From Actinomycetes bacterium (GTDB lineage: Bacteria; Actinomycetota; Acidimicrobiia; Acidimicrobiales; Ilumatobacteraceae), in assembly GCA_025358125.1 (NCBI GenBank), contig JANYKS010000110.1, forward strand, positions 1 to 64,000: a DNA stretch of 64,000 bases, read 5' to 3'. The position numbers and the translations under genes are program-made. This document shows positions 17,232-25,836 of this stretch, in pieces. The notes below the pieces were generated by a model. The model did no database searches. It was not told the origin of the DNA and saw nothing but the letters and a program-made list of their open reading frames with translations. Position 1 is the first letter of the stretch. Every line of letters starts with the position of its first letter.

Positions 17232-17264
17232 TTCGCCTCAGTTGTCGAGAGTAAGCTAGCGCAT

Positions 17265-17570
17265 GTGGATCAAGAAACCTCGAACACCCAGGTAGATGAT
17301 GCTCGAGACGCGATGCAAGCGGTTCGGCGCCAGCTCGCGGAGAGCCCGGCGGAAGTCGTCGTCACCAATCATGTCATGGGCCTGTACGAACTGGCAGCCA
17401 TCCATCTCAGCGCCAGCCCGCCCGATCTCGCCCAAGCAGTTCTTGCGATCGACGCCGTCGCGTGTCTCGTCGAGGGCCTCGGCGACCGCCTCGGGGAGAA
17501 CGCTCCGACGATGCGCGATGCGCTCGCAAACATCCGCCTGGCATTCGTCCAGATCAAGAACGCCGGCTGA
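17265..17570 (+). CDS. DUF1844 domain-containing protein
   Basis: 101-aa helical protein of the DUF1844 family, which in actinobacteria is regularly the divergent neighbour of infC. The conserved stretch runs through NHVMGLYELAAIHL and AIDAVACLVEGLG to ALANIRLAFVQIK. Function unknown. The frame is open far upstream, but GTG at 17265 is chosen: TAAGCT lies exactly 7 nt before it (leaderless promoter pattern) and the family begins here. Overlaps the convergent alkyltransferase-like gene by 17 bp. Confidence 0.8.
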   Translation: MDQETSNTQVDDARDAMQAVRRQLAESPAEVVVTNHVMGLYELAAIHLSASPPDLAQAVLAIDAVACLVEGLGDRLGENAPTMRDALANIRLAFVQIKNAG

Positions 17571-17859
17571 ACCTGCCAGAGCGGGCCGTCTTGACCCGAC
17601 CGCCGGCGCACGTCACACCCTCGCCTTTCAACAGTGCCGCCTGTTCGAGTTCGTGGCCCGGCACCAACCGGCCGATCGAGTTCACGACCCGCCACCACGC
17701 CAGATCGTCGTCGTTCGTCGCCAGCAGGTGACCGACGAGACGCGACATCTTCGGGAACCCGGCATCCTCGGCGATCTCGGCGTACGTGACCACCTCACCC
17801 TCACGCAACGAGCGGATGACGGCCAGGATCCGGTCGTCGCGTTCCTGCTGCGGGCTCAC
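17554..17859 (-). CDS. alkyltransferase-like protein (MGMT DNA-binding domain)
   Basis: 101 aa, homologous to the C-terminal DNA-binding domain of O6-methylguanine methyltransferase (Atl1 type). Features: GEVVTYAEIAEDAG helix-turn-helix start, RLVGHLLATND and WWRVVNSIGRL. The PCHR active-site cysteine motif of true MGMTs is replaced, so it should bind alkylated DNA without repairing it, perhaps flagging lesions for nucleotide excision repair. GTG start overlaps upstream gene stop (GTGA). Confidence 0.82.
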   Translation of the reverse strand: MSPQQERDDRILAVIRSLREGEVVTYAEIAEDAGFPKMSRLVGHLLATNDDDLAWWRVVNSIGRLVPGHELEQAALLKGEGVTCAGGRVKTARSGRFSRRS

Positions 17860-18080
17860 GCTGGGCGAATGTCGGCCGCTTCACGCAGGCCCAGCTTCAA
17901 CAGCACCGCGAACGACACCGCCGCACCGACCTGAATCGTTCGGCTCCCGTCCGCGATCGACACGCAGTGGAACGGGTAGACCGTCGCGTCCGGGGTCGAT
18001 GCCGTGATCTCGCCGAGACCGCGGGCGTCGACGAACTCGGTGACGGTTCCGAGCAGCGTGGCTTCACCCGGGCTGATCAC
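17856..18080 (-). CDS. cold-shock-domain-like small protein
   Basis: 74 aa, one OB-fold domain resembling actinobacterial cold-shock-like proteins: GTVTEFVDARGLGEI, then YPFHCVSIADGSRTI and VSFAVLLKLG. The aromatic RNP motifs of classical CspA (KGFGFI, VFVHF) are replaced by GLGEI and VYPFH, so nucleic-acid binding may be altered. GTGA overlap with hisG upstream and with the alkyltransferase-like gene downstream suggests one transcript. Confidence 0.7.
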   Translation of the reverse strand: MISPGEATLLGTVTEFVDARGLGEITASTPDATVYPFHCVSIADGSRTIQVGAAVSFAVLLKLGLREAADIRPA

Positions 18081-18952
18081 GCGATGATCTTCGAGATCGG
18101 CAATTCGAGGATGCCGGTCGCGCCAGCGTCCTTCAACGCCGGGATCAAGATGTTGATCTCGTTCTTGGCGACGACCGTTTCGATTGCGAACCCCCCTCCG
18201 TGGGCCAACTCGCTCACCGTCGGCGCCTTCAACGAGGGCAGCAGCGCGACGACGGTCTCGAAGCTTTCGCGAGCGACGTTGAGCTTGACGAGCACCTTGC
18301 CCCGCGCATCGAGTGTGCCCATCAGCAGCGTCATCAGTTGATGCATCGCGTGCCGCTTGGCGGGATCGTCGTGAGCTGCCCGGTTGACGACGACCTCGGT
18401 GTAGCTGACGAGGATCGTGTCGATGATCCGCAGACCCGCCGCGCGCAGCGCGCGACCCGTCTCGGTGATGTCGACGATGCAGTCGGCGATATCAGGGATC
18501 TTGGCTTCGCTGGCTCCGTAGGAGAGGCGGATCTCGGCAACGATGCCGTGCTCGGCGAAGTACCGGCGGGTCAGCTCCGGGTATTCGGTGCTGACGCGGA
18601 CTCCGGCCGGCAGATCGGACACGCGCTGGACCGGCGAGTCAGCGGCGACGGCGACCACGACCTGGATCGGCAGCGAGGTCGCCTTGGAGTACTTCAGCTC
18701 GCCGAGGCTGATCACGTCGCTCGCGGTCTCCTCGACCCAGTCCCTACCCGTGATGCCGAGGTCGAACAGGCCTTCTGCAACATACGAAGGGATCTCCTGT
18801 GGTCGCAGGATCCGGACTTCACTGATCCGCGGATCATCGATCGACGCCTTGTAGTCGACGGCCGAATTCCGCCGGACCGGCAGATCGGCAGCCTCGAACA
18901 GTTCGAGCGTCGCCTTTTCGAGCGAGCCCTTGGGGAGGACGAGGCGCAACAC
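18077..18952 (-). CDS. hisG: ATP phosphoribosyltransferase (long form)
   Basis: First committed step of histidine synthesis: ATP plus PRPP to phosphoribosyl-ATP. 291 aa, long HisG form with a C-terminal ACT-like regulatory domain (KLNVARESFETVVALLPSL to the end) that senses histidine. Start LRLVLPKGSLE; catalytic-domain motif DLGITGRDWVEE and PRPP loop IVDITETGRALRAAG. GTG at 18952 is preferred over an upstream ATG at 19003 because it sits directly before the conserved LVLPKGSL. hisE, often adjacent in actinobacteria, is not next to it. Confidence 0.93.
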   Translation of the reverse strand: MLRLVLPKGSLEKATLELFEAADLPVRRNSAVDYKASIDDPRISEVRILRPQEIPSYVAEGLFDLGITGRDWVEETASDVISLGELKYSKATSLPIQVVVAVAADSPVQRVSDLPAGVRVSTEYPELTRRYFAEHGIVAEIRLSYGASEAKIPDIADCIVDITETGRALRAAGLRIIDTILVSYTEVVVNRAAHDDPAKRHAMHQLMTLLMGTLDARGKVLVKLNVARESFETVVALLPSLKAPTVSELAHGGGFAIETVVAKNEINILIPALKDAGATGILELPISKIIA

Positions 18953-19005
18953 TGTCGGAATGATACGAGTTCGAGTCCGCCGATCCCGCATGTTCGCGGA
19001 CAAGC

Positions 19006-19045
19006 TCGGTGTTGGGCTGGCCAGATCGGTGTTGGGCTGGCCAGA
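19006..19045. repeat. tandem 20-bp duplication
   Basis: Two perfect copies of TCGGTGTTGGGCTGGCCAGA followed by a partial third (TCAGTGTT), filling the gap between the moaB-like stop codon and hisG. Each unit contains TGGCCA. A recent slippage duplication is the simplest reading. Confidence 0.85.
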
Positions 19046-19531
19046 TCAGTGTTCCACCGGCGCGTCGGCCAGCAGGCGCAGCGCGTGGGGCAAGACGTCG
19101 ATGATCGCGCCGAGTTGCTCGACACAGCCCTTCGGAGAGCCGGGCGTGTTGCAGATGATGGTCCGCCCGTGGATTCCAGCCACGCCACGGCTCAGTCGGC
19201 CGAGCGGGCTGACGAGACGCATCGCCTCAGCCAGCCCCGGTGCCTCGCGTTCGAGCACCGCGCTTGTGCCTTCCGGCGTCTGGTCGCGTGGAGCGAAGCC
19301 GGTGCCGCCCGTCGACACGATCAGGCCAGTGAAGGACTCGGCCATCTCGGTCAGTGCGGCTGCCACGTTGGCAGCGCCGTCGGCGCTGACGCGGTGTTCG
19401 ACCACGTCGAAGCCGGCGTCGACGAGTTGAGCGACGAGCGCCCGCCCGCTGACGTCGTCGCGCGTCCCGTGGGTGACTCCGTCGCTCACCGTGAGTACCT
19501 TCGCTTCCAGCACCTGCGATTCAGTCGTCAT
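19046..19531 (-). CDS. MogA/MoaB-family molybdenum cofactor protein
   Basis: 161 aa, MoCF-binding fold. LTVSDGVTHGTRDDVSG at the N-terminus, the VSTGGTGFAPRDQTPE signature and NTPGSPKGCVEQL near the end match molybdopterin-binding proteins that adenylylate or prepare molybdopterin. MoaB and MogA cannot be separated reliably by eye. The ATG overlaps the rsmB stop (TGATG). No other molybdenum cofactor gene is in the window. Confidence 0.88.
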   Translation of the reverse strand: MTTESQVLEAKVLTVSDGVTHGTRDDVSGRALVAQLVDAGFDVVEHRVSADGAANVAAALTEMAESFTGLIVSTGGTGFAPRDQTPEGTSAVLEREAPGLAEAMRLVSPLGRLSRGVAGIHGRTIICNTPGSPKGCVEQLGAIIDVLPHALRLLADAPVEH

Positions 19532-20703
19532 CACAGAGCACGGTAGCGAATGATGACCATGCCGTCGGTGTCCGCGTTCTGGGGCAGCAGCCGGAAGCCG
19601 CTGCCGAACGGCTCCCACGGATGCTCCGGGGCTGTCGAGATGATCTCGAAGCCATCGGGCGTGCGATGTTTGATCGACTCGGCCGCAGTGATGGTGCAGA
19701 CGCTGTAGACGAGCGTGCCCCCCGGCTTCACCAATGGCGCGGCCGCCGACAGCAGCCGTTGCTGGATGGCGACGAGATCGACGATGTCGTCGGGCGTGAT
19801 TCGCCACCGCGCATCGGGGCGGCGGCGGAGTGACCCGAGTCCGCTGCACGGCGCGTCGATCAGGACCCGATCGAAGCTCGATCGCGCGAACGGAGGCGAT
19901 GATCCATCGGCGATCACGACGGGCAGGTGATAGCCGAGCCGATGAGCGTTGTCGACGACGAGTGCCGCGCGGTGCGCACGGAGATCTGCTGCGACCACGA
20001 ACGCGCCAGACGAGGCCATCTCCGTCGCCTTGCCGCCTGGTGCTGCGCACAGATCGAGCACGGATTCGCCGGTGAGCGCACCGACCAGTTGGGCGACCCA
20101 TTGCGACGCCTGGTCCTGGATGTAGCCGTCCCGCCTCTCGTTGACCTGTGGTGGCTCGTTCATGCACTCGAGTGCGGCGGTCGCCTCGAACTCGCCGAGT
20201 TCGGCGACGAACAGTGCGACGATCCAATCCGGGTAGCTGAGCCGGGTCGGCTCGTCGGGCCAGACCATCACCGAGTCGGCCACCCGCCGCAGCACCGCGT
20301 TGACGAAACCGCGCACCTTCGGGTGGGCGAGCTCAACCGTTTCGCCGACGGCGGCGTGACGGGCCGTTCCGGCGAACGCGAGTTGGTACGCGCCGAGGCG
20401 GAGCAGGGTGCGTACCTCGGCGTCCGGCTCGGTCAGCACGAACCGCTCGACGAGCGCCTCGCACGCACGCCGCATCCGAGTCGTGCCGTAGACGAGCTCG
20501 GTCGCGAACCGACGATCCTGCTCGCCGAGGTTGCTCCGCCCGAGCATCGCCGGCAGCACGAGGTTCGCGTACGCGCCGTCGTGGTCGATCCGCAACAGCG
20601 CGTCGTAGGCGAGTTGCCTCGCGGTCTCGCGCGGTCGCTCGATCGAGCGTTGCGGTTGTTGGCGACCGCGCTGGCCCGGACGATGACCGCGGGGTGCGCT
20701 CAT
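19531..20703 (-). CDS. rsmB: 16S rRNA (cytosine967-C5)-methyltransferase
   Basis: 390 aa: N-terminal NusB-like RNA-binding domain (about 25-165) followed by a SAM methyltransferase domain. SAM motif VLDLCAAPGGKATEMA, catalytic DAPCSGLGSLRRRPDARW and the second cysteine in LVYSVCT are present, as needed for m5C chemistry. Overlaps fmt (ATGA) upstream and the moaB-like gene downstream. The def-fmt-rsmB order is widely conserved. Confidence 0.94.
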   Translation of the reverse strand: MSAPRGHRPGQRGRQQPQRSIERPRETARQLAYDALLRIDHDGAYANLVLPAMLGRSNLGEQDRRFATELVYGTTRMRRACEALVERFVLTEPDAEVRTLLRLGAYQLAFAGTARHAAVGETVELAHPKVRGFVNAVLRRVADSVMVWPDEPTRLSYPDWIVALFVAELGEFEATAALECMNEPPQVNERRDGYIQDQASQWVAQLVGALTGESVLDLCAAPGGKATEMASSGAFVVAADLRAHRAALVVDNAHRLGYHLPVVIADGSSPPFARSSFDRVLIDAPCSGLGSLRRRPDARWRITPDDIVDLVAIQQRLLSAAAPLVKPGGTLVYSVCTITAAESIKHRTPDGFEIISTAPEHPWEPFGSGFRLLPQNADTDGMVIIRYRAL

Positions 20704-21608
20704 CGCCCGACCGGGCTGGCGAGGCGTTCACCCAATTCTGGCCGGGCGCCGTTGGCCCATGCGGCCGTGCCCATCGGCGGTCTGCCCTCGGGCTGGACCC
20801 GCTCGAGGTCGATCGCGCCGATGCCGCACGCCACCGTCGACGGGCCGATGAACGAACCCGGCTGGCCTGATCCGGCGGAGGGCCGACCCGCAACGATCTT
20901 GAGTCGTCTGCCCCGAAATGTCGTCCACGCAACACCGAGGCGGAGCAATCGATCGACCTCTGCGGCCGGGCGCGTCCAGTCGATTGCGAATTCTGACGGG
21001 TTCAGCTTCTTGGCATAGGTCGGCTCGCCGACCTGCGCGACACCCGGCCCAAGACCGTGCTCCAGTGCGGCGACGAGTTGACGCGATCCGACCGAGACGA
21101 GTTCGTGACGGAGTTGTGCCGCGGTCTGGCGGGGGCCGATCGGCACGACGTGAACGTCGAGGATCGGACCGGTGTCGAGTCCCTCGTCGAGCTGCATCAG
21201 GCAGACGCCTGTGGTCGTGTCGCCGGCCAGCAGTGCCCGCTCGACCGGCGCCGCCCCACGCCAGCGGGGCAGCAGCGAGAAGTGCAGATTGACGAATGCC
21301 AGCTCGGCGATGATCGCGGGCTTGATCAGCTGCCCGAACGCGACGACGACACCGAGGTCAGCCCCGACACCGAGCGCGTCGCCCATCTCGTTGCTCACCA
21401 CCAGGCCCAACCGGGTCGCTGCCTGCTTGACCGGGCTCGGCGTCGTCGCGCTGCCCCGGCCCCGGCGTTTGTCGGCGCTGGTGACCACGAGCGCCACCTC
21501 GAAGCCGTTGCCGACGAGTGCTTCGAGCGGTGCGACGGCCATCTCGGGCGTGCCGAAATACACCAGCCGCCGGGGCCGACCGACCGGCAGAGCGGCGAGT
21601 TCGGTCAC
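20700..21608 (-). CDS. fmt: methionyl-tRNA formyltransferase
   Basis: Formylates Met-tRNA-fMet with 10-formyl-THF. 302 aa. N-terminal YFGTPEMAVAPLEAL, catalytic NLHFSLLPRWRGAAPVERAL and GLDTGPIL are seen; the C-terminal domain binds tRNA. GTG start overlaps the def stop (GTGA). Confidence 0.95.
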   Translation of the reverse strand: MTELAALPVGRPRRLVYFGTPEMAVAPLEALVGNGFEVALVVTSADKRRGRGSATTPSPVKQAATRLGLVVSNEMGDALGVGADLGVVVAFGQLIKPAIIAELAFVNLHFSLLPRWRGAAPVERALLAGDTTTGVCLMQLDEGLDTGPILDVHVVPIGPRQTAAQLRHELVSVGSRQLVAALEHGLGPGVAQVGEPTYAKKLNPSEFAIDWTRPAAEVDRLLRLGVAWTTFRGRRLKIVAGRPSAGSGQPGSFIGPSTVACGIGAIDLERVQPEGRPPMGTAAWANGARPELGERLASPVGR

Positions 21609-22126
21609 CTCAGCCGCAAGCGACGCGGCTTGGCCGACTGTTCTTCGAGGATTCTGCGGTAGTCAGCCAAAGCACCCTTGCGCTGTTCCGGTGTCATCCG
21701 GTCGAACATCAAGACACCGTTGAGATGATCGAGTTCGTGCTGGAACAGCCGACCCATCAGCTCTTTGGCCTCGATCTCGATCTCGTTGCCGTCGAGGGTG
21801 CGGCCGCGCATCAGCACCTCGTTGGGGCGGATGATTTCGACGTACAGGCCGGGGATGCTGAGGCATCCCTCGTCGTACACCCACTCGCCGCTGCTCTCGA
21901 CGATCTCGGGGTTGATGATGACCATCTGCTCGTCGTCGACCTCCCACACGAAGATCTGTTTCTGGACGCCGATCTGCGGTGCGGCGAGGCCGAGACCGTT
22001 GTCGCTGGTGTAGAGGGTCTCGAACATGTCGTCGACCAGGCGGGCAACTTTGCCGTCGATCTCGATCACGGCCGCCGCAGGGGTTTTCAGTACTGGATCA
22101 CCGTAGGTGCGGATTTCATACGCCAC
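21605..22126 (-). CDS. def: peptide deformylase
   Basis: Removes the N-formyl group from nascent proteins. 173 aa with all three family motifs: GLGLAAPQIG, EGCLSIPG (metal-binding Cys) and HELDHLNG (two metal-binding His and catalytic Glu). First gene of def-fmt-rsmB; divergent from a methyltransferase gene with 23 bp between the starts. Confidence 0.96.
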   Translation of the reverse strand: MAYEIRTYGDPVLKTPAAAVIEIDGKVARLVDDMFETLYTSDNGLGLAAPQIGVQKQIFVWEVDDEQMVIINPEIVESSGEWVYDEGCLSIPGLYVEIIRPNEVLMRGRTLDGNEIEIEAKELMGRLFQHELDHLNGVLMFDRMTPEQRKGALADYRRILEEQSAKPRRLRLR

Positions 22127-22149
22127 ACTGCAAGGCTACCGAGACCCAC

Positions 22150-22749
22150 ATGAGCAACGACCACTACTTCACCGAGCGACCCTCGTCACCTACTCGGCCG
22201 ATCACCTTCAAGGTCGCGACGCCGGACGGCACGATGCAGTTGACGACCGACCGCGGGGTCTTCAGCCACGGCGCGCTCGACACCGGAACGAAAGTGCTGC
22301 TGCTCAAGGCGCCATCACCACCGCCGTCGGGCAATTTGCTCGATCTCGGATGCGGCGCCGGCCCGATCGCGATCACACTCGCCCGGCGTTCCCCGAAGGC
22401 CACGGTCTGGGCAGTCGATATCAATGCTCGGGCGCTGCGGTTGTGCCGCGAAAACGCCCGCGCCAACGAGATCACCAACATCCAGACCTGTCTCGTCGAG
22501 GAGATGCCCGATGACGTCGTATTCGACGCGATCTGGAGCAACCCGCCGATCCACATCGGCAAGCCGGCGATGCACGCGATGCTGCTGCAGTGGCTGCCGC
22601 GCCTGACGCGGCCCGGCGAGGCGATCATGGTCGTCCAGCGTCACCTCGGCTCCGATTCCCTGCAGGCTTGGCTCACCGGCCAAGGATTTCCCACCACGCG
22701 ACTCGGCTCGGCCAAGGGCTACCGCCTGCTGCGCTCCACCCGCGCCTGA
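22150..22749 (+). CDS. class I SAM-dependent methyltransferase (RsmC-like)
   Basis: 199 aa, one Rossmann methyltransferase domain resembling the C-terminal half of RsmC/RlmG. SAM motif LLDLGCGAGPIAITLA, acidic loop AVDINARAL, and the catalytic SNPPIHIG (NPP[FHW] motif of N-methyltransferases acting on RNA guanine or protein amides). It probably methylates rRNA. TACCGA lies 7 nt before the ATG. It is set on the opposite strand between priA and def, breaking an otherwise co-directional cluster. Confidence 0.85.
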   Translation: MSNDHYFTERPSSPTRPITFKVATPDGTMQLTTDRGVFSHGALDTGTKVLLLKAPSPPPSGNLLDLGCGAGPIAITLARRSPKATVWAVDINARALRLCRENARANEITNIQTCLVEEMPDDVVFDAIWSNPPIHIGKPAMHAMLLQWLPRLTRPGEAIMVVQRHLGSDSLQAWLTGQGFPTTRLGSAKGYRLLRSTRA

Positions 22750-22760
22750 CTCGACAGGCT

Positions 22761-22784
22761 CCCGCCGGCCTCGGGCCGAGCGGG
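22761..22784. terminator. bidirectional terminator hairpin
   Basis: A 10-bp stem with one bulged A and a TCG loop (CCCGCCGGCC pairing with GGCCGAGCGGG). It lies 11 bp after the methyltransferase stop and 7 bp after the priA stop, in the middle of a convergent gap. No T-tract on either side. Confidence 0.6.
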
Positions 22785-22791
22785 CGAGGTC

Positions 22792-24558
22792 TCAGAGACG
22801 GGGCGGATCGACTTCGATCCGCAGCCTGGCGCCCTTGGGCCGAGGCGTGTTCGCCAGTGCGTCGCCAAGCGCTTCCCACGTCGGAGCGCGCAACATCACC
22901 GTGCCATCGCTCGTGGACCCAGACTGCACGCCCGCCAGCGCTAGAGCTGTCGTGAACTCCGCCGAGCCCGTACCGCTGAGCACCGCGAGCGCGGCGGTGG
23001 GCGGGAAGCCGAGCATCCGCCGGCGTTGGAGTTCCTTGGTCATCAGCCGGCCGGGATCGGCGTGCAGCACCGCATCGAGCACCTCGTGCTTTGGCAGGAA
23101 CGTCTGGACCAGGATTCGTCCCCCACCCGACCGACCGCCGACCAATCGCGCTGCCCGCGCGAGCAATGTCATCGCCTGCTCCGTCGCCCGGTATCGGGGC
23201 GCCAGCAACTCGGCGTCGAAGTCGAGCAAGACCACGGTGTCGGCGCGGCGTACTCGGTGCAGCACCGCCTCCGTGCCGAGGTACACCCCGGCCTCGGGAA
23301 CGGGCGCGGTCTCGGCGTCCTTGCCCGTTACCGCCACGACCGCCCGGCCCGCTGCTGCTTCGAGCTCCTCGCGCAACCGCGCGACACCGATCTTGAGTGC
23401 AGCGAACGCGGCTGCTCCGCATGTCTGACACACGGGCGGGCGGACGGTTCCGCAGCGCCCGCATGCGAAGTAACTGTCGTCGCGTTGGTGTACGGCGGCT
23501 TCGCACACCTCACACCGTTGGATCGCACGGCACGTTCGGCACGCGAGCAGGCGGGCCCGGCCGGTCGAGTTGAGAACACAGACAACGACCCGCTGCGGGT
23601 CGCGCAGTTGACGGATCAGCGCCGAGGTGGCGAGGCTGCGTTGCCACGGCTCGTCGCGCGTGCGGTCGACGATCTCAACGATCGGCCAGCCGTTGCGCTC
23701 GTCGGCAACCGTCGGCCGCGAGAATCGGTCTGCGGGAACGCCGGCGACGGCGGTTGCGCTCGGGCATGGCGAAACGAGCAGCGCCGGCACACCAGCGAGT
23801 TCAGCCCGTTTGAGCGCCACGTCGCGGGCGTGCCACGTCGGCTGGCGTTGCTCCTGCAGGCCTTGATCGTGTTCATCGAGGACGACGATCGCAGCCATCC
23901 CGGCACACGGTGCCCACGCCGCAGCCCTCGCGCCGATCACGACATCGACACCGGCTGCCGCTGCTGCCCACTCGGTGGGCAGCAGCGCAACGGATCGGCC
24001 GGTGCGACGCAGCCGCGACGTGAGCAGACGGGCATGGGAAACCGACGGTGCAATCACGAGCGTCGGGCCGAGGCGGCACGCGGCGAGCACGACGGGCACC
24101 ACGTCGGCGGCTGGGGGATGGCGGAGCACGCCCCCGCCAGCGGCGAGTAAGCGTGCGGCGGCCGGATCGGTCGGCTCCGGCACCGGCCCGCCGTGCGCCG
24201 GCGACGGGAGGCTGAGCACGGCGCCGGGGGGCGAGGCCGTCACCAAGAACGGGCGCAGCCGGCCGGCCCAGCGATGGCCTGCCCACCGGGCGAGGTCGAT
24301 GATGTCCTTGCCCGGCCCGATACCGGTGATCTTGGCCAACGCGAGCAGCCGATCTGGCGGGACGTGCGGGTCAGGCGGGCCGAGTGCGACGACCCACCCG
24401 CCGACCCGGCGTCCGGCGAGCGAGACCCGCACGAGCGTGCCGATGCCGACCCGCCCGCTCATCTGCTCGGGGACGAGATAATCGAATTGGCGGTCGAGCC
24501 CGGTGACGTCGGGAACGACCCGGGCGACCAGGAGCTCCGGCGGCGCCGGCGCGGTCAC
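22792..24558 (-). CDS. priA: PriA-like primosomal protein N', helicase-inactive
   Basis: 588 aa. N-terminal 3'-DNA-binding domain (VVPDVTGLDRQFDYLVP), remains of the two helicase lobes, and eight zinc-binding cysteines in the CRTCRAIQRCEVC and CGRCGTVRPPVCQTCG pairs. The Walker A motif (GSGKT) that the family needs is missing: the matching region reads LAACRLGPTLVIAPS. The DEAH box is changed to DEHD. Loss of the ATPase site is known for actinobacterial PriA. GTG start is 5 nt after the metK stop. Confidence 0.9.
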   Translation of the reverse strand: MTAPAPPELLVARVVPDVTGLDRQFDYLVPEQMSGRVGIGTLVRVSLAGRRVGGWVVALGPPDPHVPPDRLLALAKITGIGPGKDIIDLARWAGHRWAGRLRPFLVTASPPGAVLSLPSPAHGGPVPEPTDPAAARLLAAGGGVLRHPPAADVVPVVLAACRLGPTLVIAPSVSHARLLTSRLRRTGRSVALLPTEWAAAAAGVDVVIGARAAAWAPCAGMAAIVVLDEHDQGLQEQRQPTWHARDVALKRAELAGVPALLVSPCPSATAVAGVPADRFSRPTVADERNGWPIVEIVDRTRDEPWQRSLATSALIRQLRDPQRVVVCVLNSTGRARLLACRTCRAIQRCEVCEAAVHQRDDSYFACGRCGTVRPPVCQTCGAAAFAALKIGVARLREELEAAAGRAVVAVTGKDAETAPVPEAGVYLGTEAVLHRVRRADTVVLLDFDAELLAPRYRATEQAMTLLARAARLVGGRSGGGRILVQTFLPKHEVLDAVLHADPGRLMTKELQRRRMLGFPPTAALAVLSGTGSAEFTTALALAGVQSGSTSDGTVMLRAPTWEALGDALANTPRPKGARLRIEVDPPRL

Positions 24559-24563
24559 CGGAC

Positions 24564-25757
24564 TCAGGCGCCGATCGCAGCCTTGAAATCGCCCAACCGG
24601 CTGAGCTGCTCCCAACTGAAGTCGGGCAGGTCGCGGCCGAAGTGTCCGTAGGCGGCGGTCTTGCGGAAGATCGGGCGCTTCAGATCGAGGTCACGGACGA
24701 TCGCCGCTGGGCGGAGGTCGAAGACCTCGCGGACCGATCGCTCGATCGCGGCCGGATCGACGGTGTTGGTGCCGAACGTCTCGACCATGATGCTGACCGG
24801 ATGGGCCATACCGATCGCGTACGCGACCTGAACCTCGCAGCGGCTGGCGGCGCCGGATGCGACGACGTGCTTGGCAACCCAGCGGGCGGCGTAGGCAGCG
24901 GAGCGGTCGACCTTGCTCGGATCCTTGCCGCTGAACGCGCCACCGCCGTGGCGACCCATCCCACCGTAGGTGTCGACGATGATCTTGCGGCCGGTGAGAC
25001 CGGTGTCGCCATGTGGCCCGCCGACGACGAAGTTGCCCGTCGGGTTGACGTAGACGTTGTAACTCTGATCGGCGAACTCGACCGGCACGATCGGGCGGAT
25101 GACCTGTTCGATCAGGTCGGGGCGGATGAGCGTGTCGCGATCGATGCCGTCCTGGTGCTGGGTGCTGACGAGCACTGCCTTGAGCGTGACCGGCCGGCCA
25201 TTCTCGTAATCGAACGTGACCTGGGTCTTACCGTCGGGGCGCAAATACGGCACCGCGCCGGACTTGCGGACCTCGCTCAGACGCTCGGCGAGGCGGTGCG
25301 CGAGCCAGATCGGCAACGGCATCAGATCGGGTGTTTCGTCGCAGGCATAGCCGAACATCATGCCCTGGTCGCCGGCGCCCTGGCTGTTGATGGTGTCCTC
25401 GCCGGCCTTACCGCCGCGGAACTCTTCGCTCTTGTCGACGCCCTGGGCGATGTCGGGGCTCTGTTCGTCGATGCTGACGATGACTCCGCAGGTATTGCCG
25501 TCGAAGCCGTACAGCGCGTTGTCGTAGCCGATGCTCTTGATGACCTCGCGGGCGATCTTGGGAATGTCGACGTACGCGCTCGTGGTGATTTCGCCGGCGA
25601 CGACGCACAGACCAGTGGTCAGAAGCGTCTCGCAGGCAACACGGCCGTTCGGATCTTCGGTGAGGATCGCATCGAGCACGGCATCACTGACCTGATCGGC
25701 CATCTTGTCGGGATGACCTTCGGTCACGCTCTCGCTGGTAAATGTCCACTGGCTCAC
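24564..25757 (-). CDS. metK: S-adenosylmethionine synthetase
   Basis: Forms SAM from methionine and ATP. 397 aa. Starts with [19 protein letters not shown], includes [12 protein letters not shown] and the P-loop-like [19 protein letters not shown], and ends normally. GTG start has CGGAG 7 nt upstream. Likely co-transcribed with priA, whose start is 5 nt away. The 79 bp before the gene show no recognisable SAM riboswitch. Confidence 0.97.
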   Translation of the reverse strand: MSQWTFTSESVTEGHPDKMADQVSDAVLDAILTEDPNGRVACETLLTTGLCVVAGEITTSAYVDIPKIAREVIKSIGYDNALYGFDGNTCGVIVSIDEQSPDIAQGVDKSEEFRGGKAGEDTINSQGAGDQGMMFGYACDETPDLMPLPIWLAHRLAERLSEVRKSGAVPYLRPDGKTQVTFDYENGRPVTLKAVLVSTQHQDGIDRDTLIRPDLIEQVIRPIVPVEFADQSYNVYVNPTGNFVVGGPHGDTGLTGRKIIVDTYGGMGRHGGGAFSGKDPSKVDRSAAYAARWVAKHVVASGAASRCEVQVAYAIGMAHPVSIMVETFGTNTVDPAAIERSVREVFDLRPAAIVRDLDLKRPIFRKTAAYGHFGRDLPDFSWEQLSRLGDFKAAIGA

Positions 25758-25836
25758 TGAATTGCTCCGAATCGTGGTGGTGATGGTTCGCTCGCCGAAT
25801 TGGGCGGTTCCCGTCGCGGCTGTATCGAAATCTGGA

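Noticed and set aside
25758-25836. SAM riboswitch upstream of metK
   Set aside because: Only 79 bp, no recognisable SAM-I/II/IV motifs, and an ordinary RBS.
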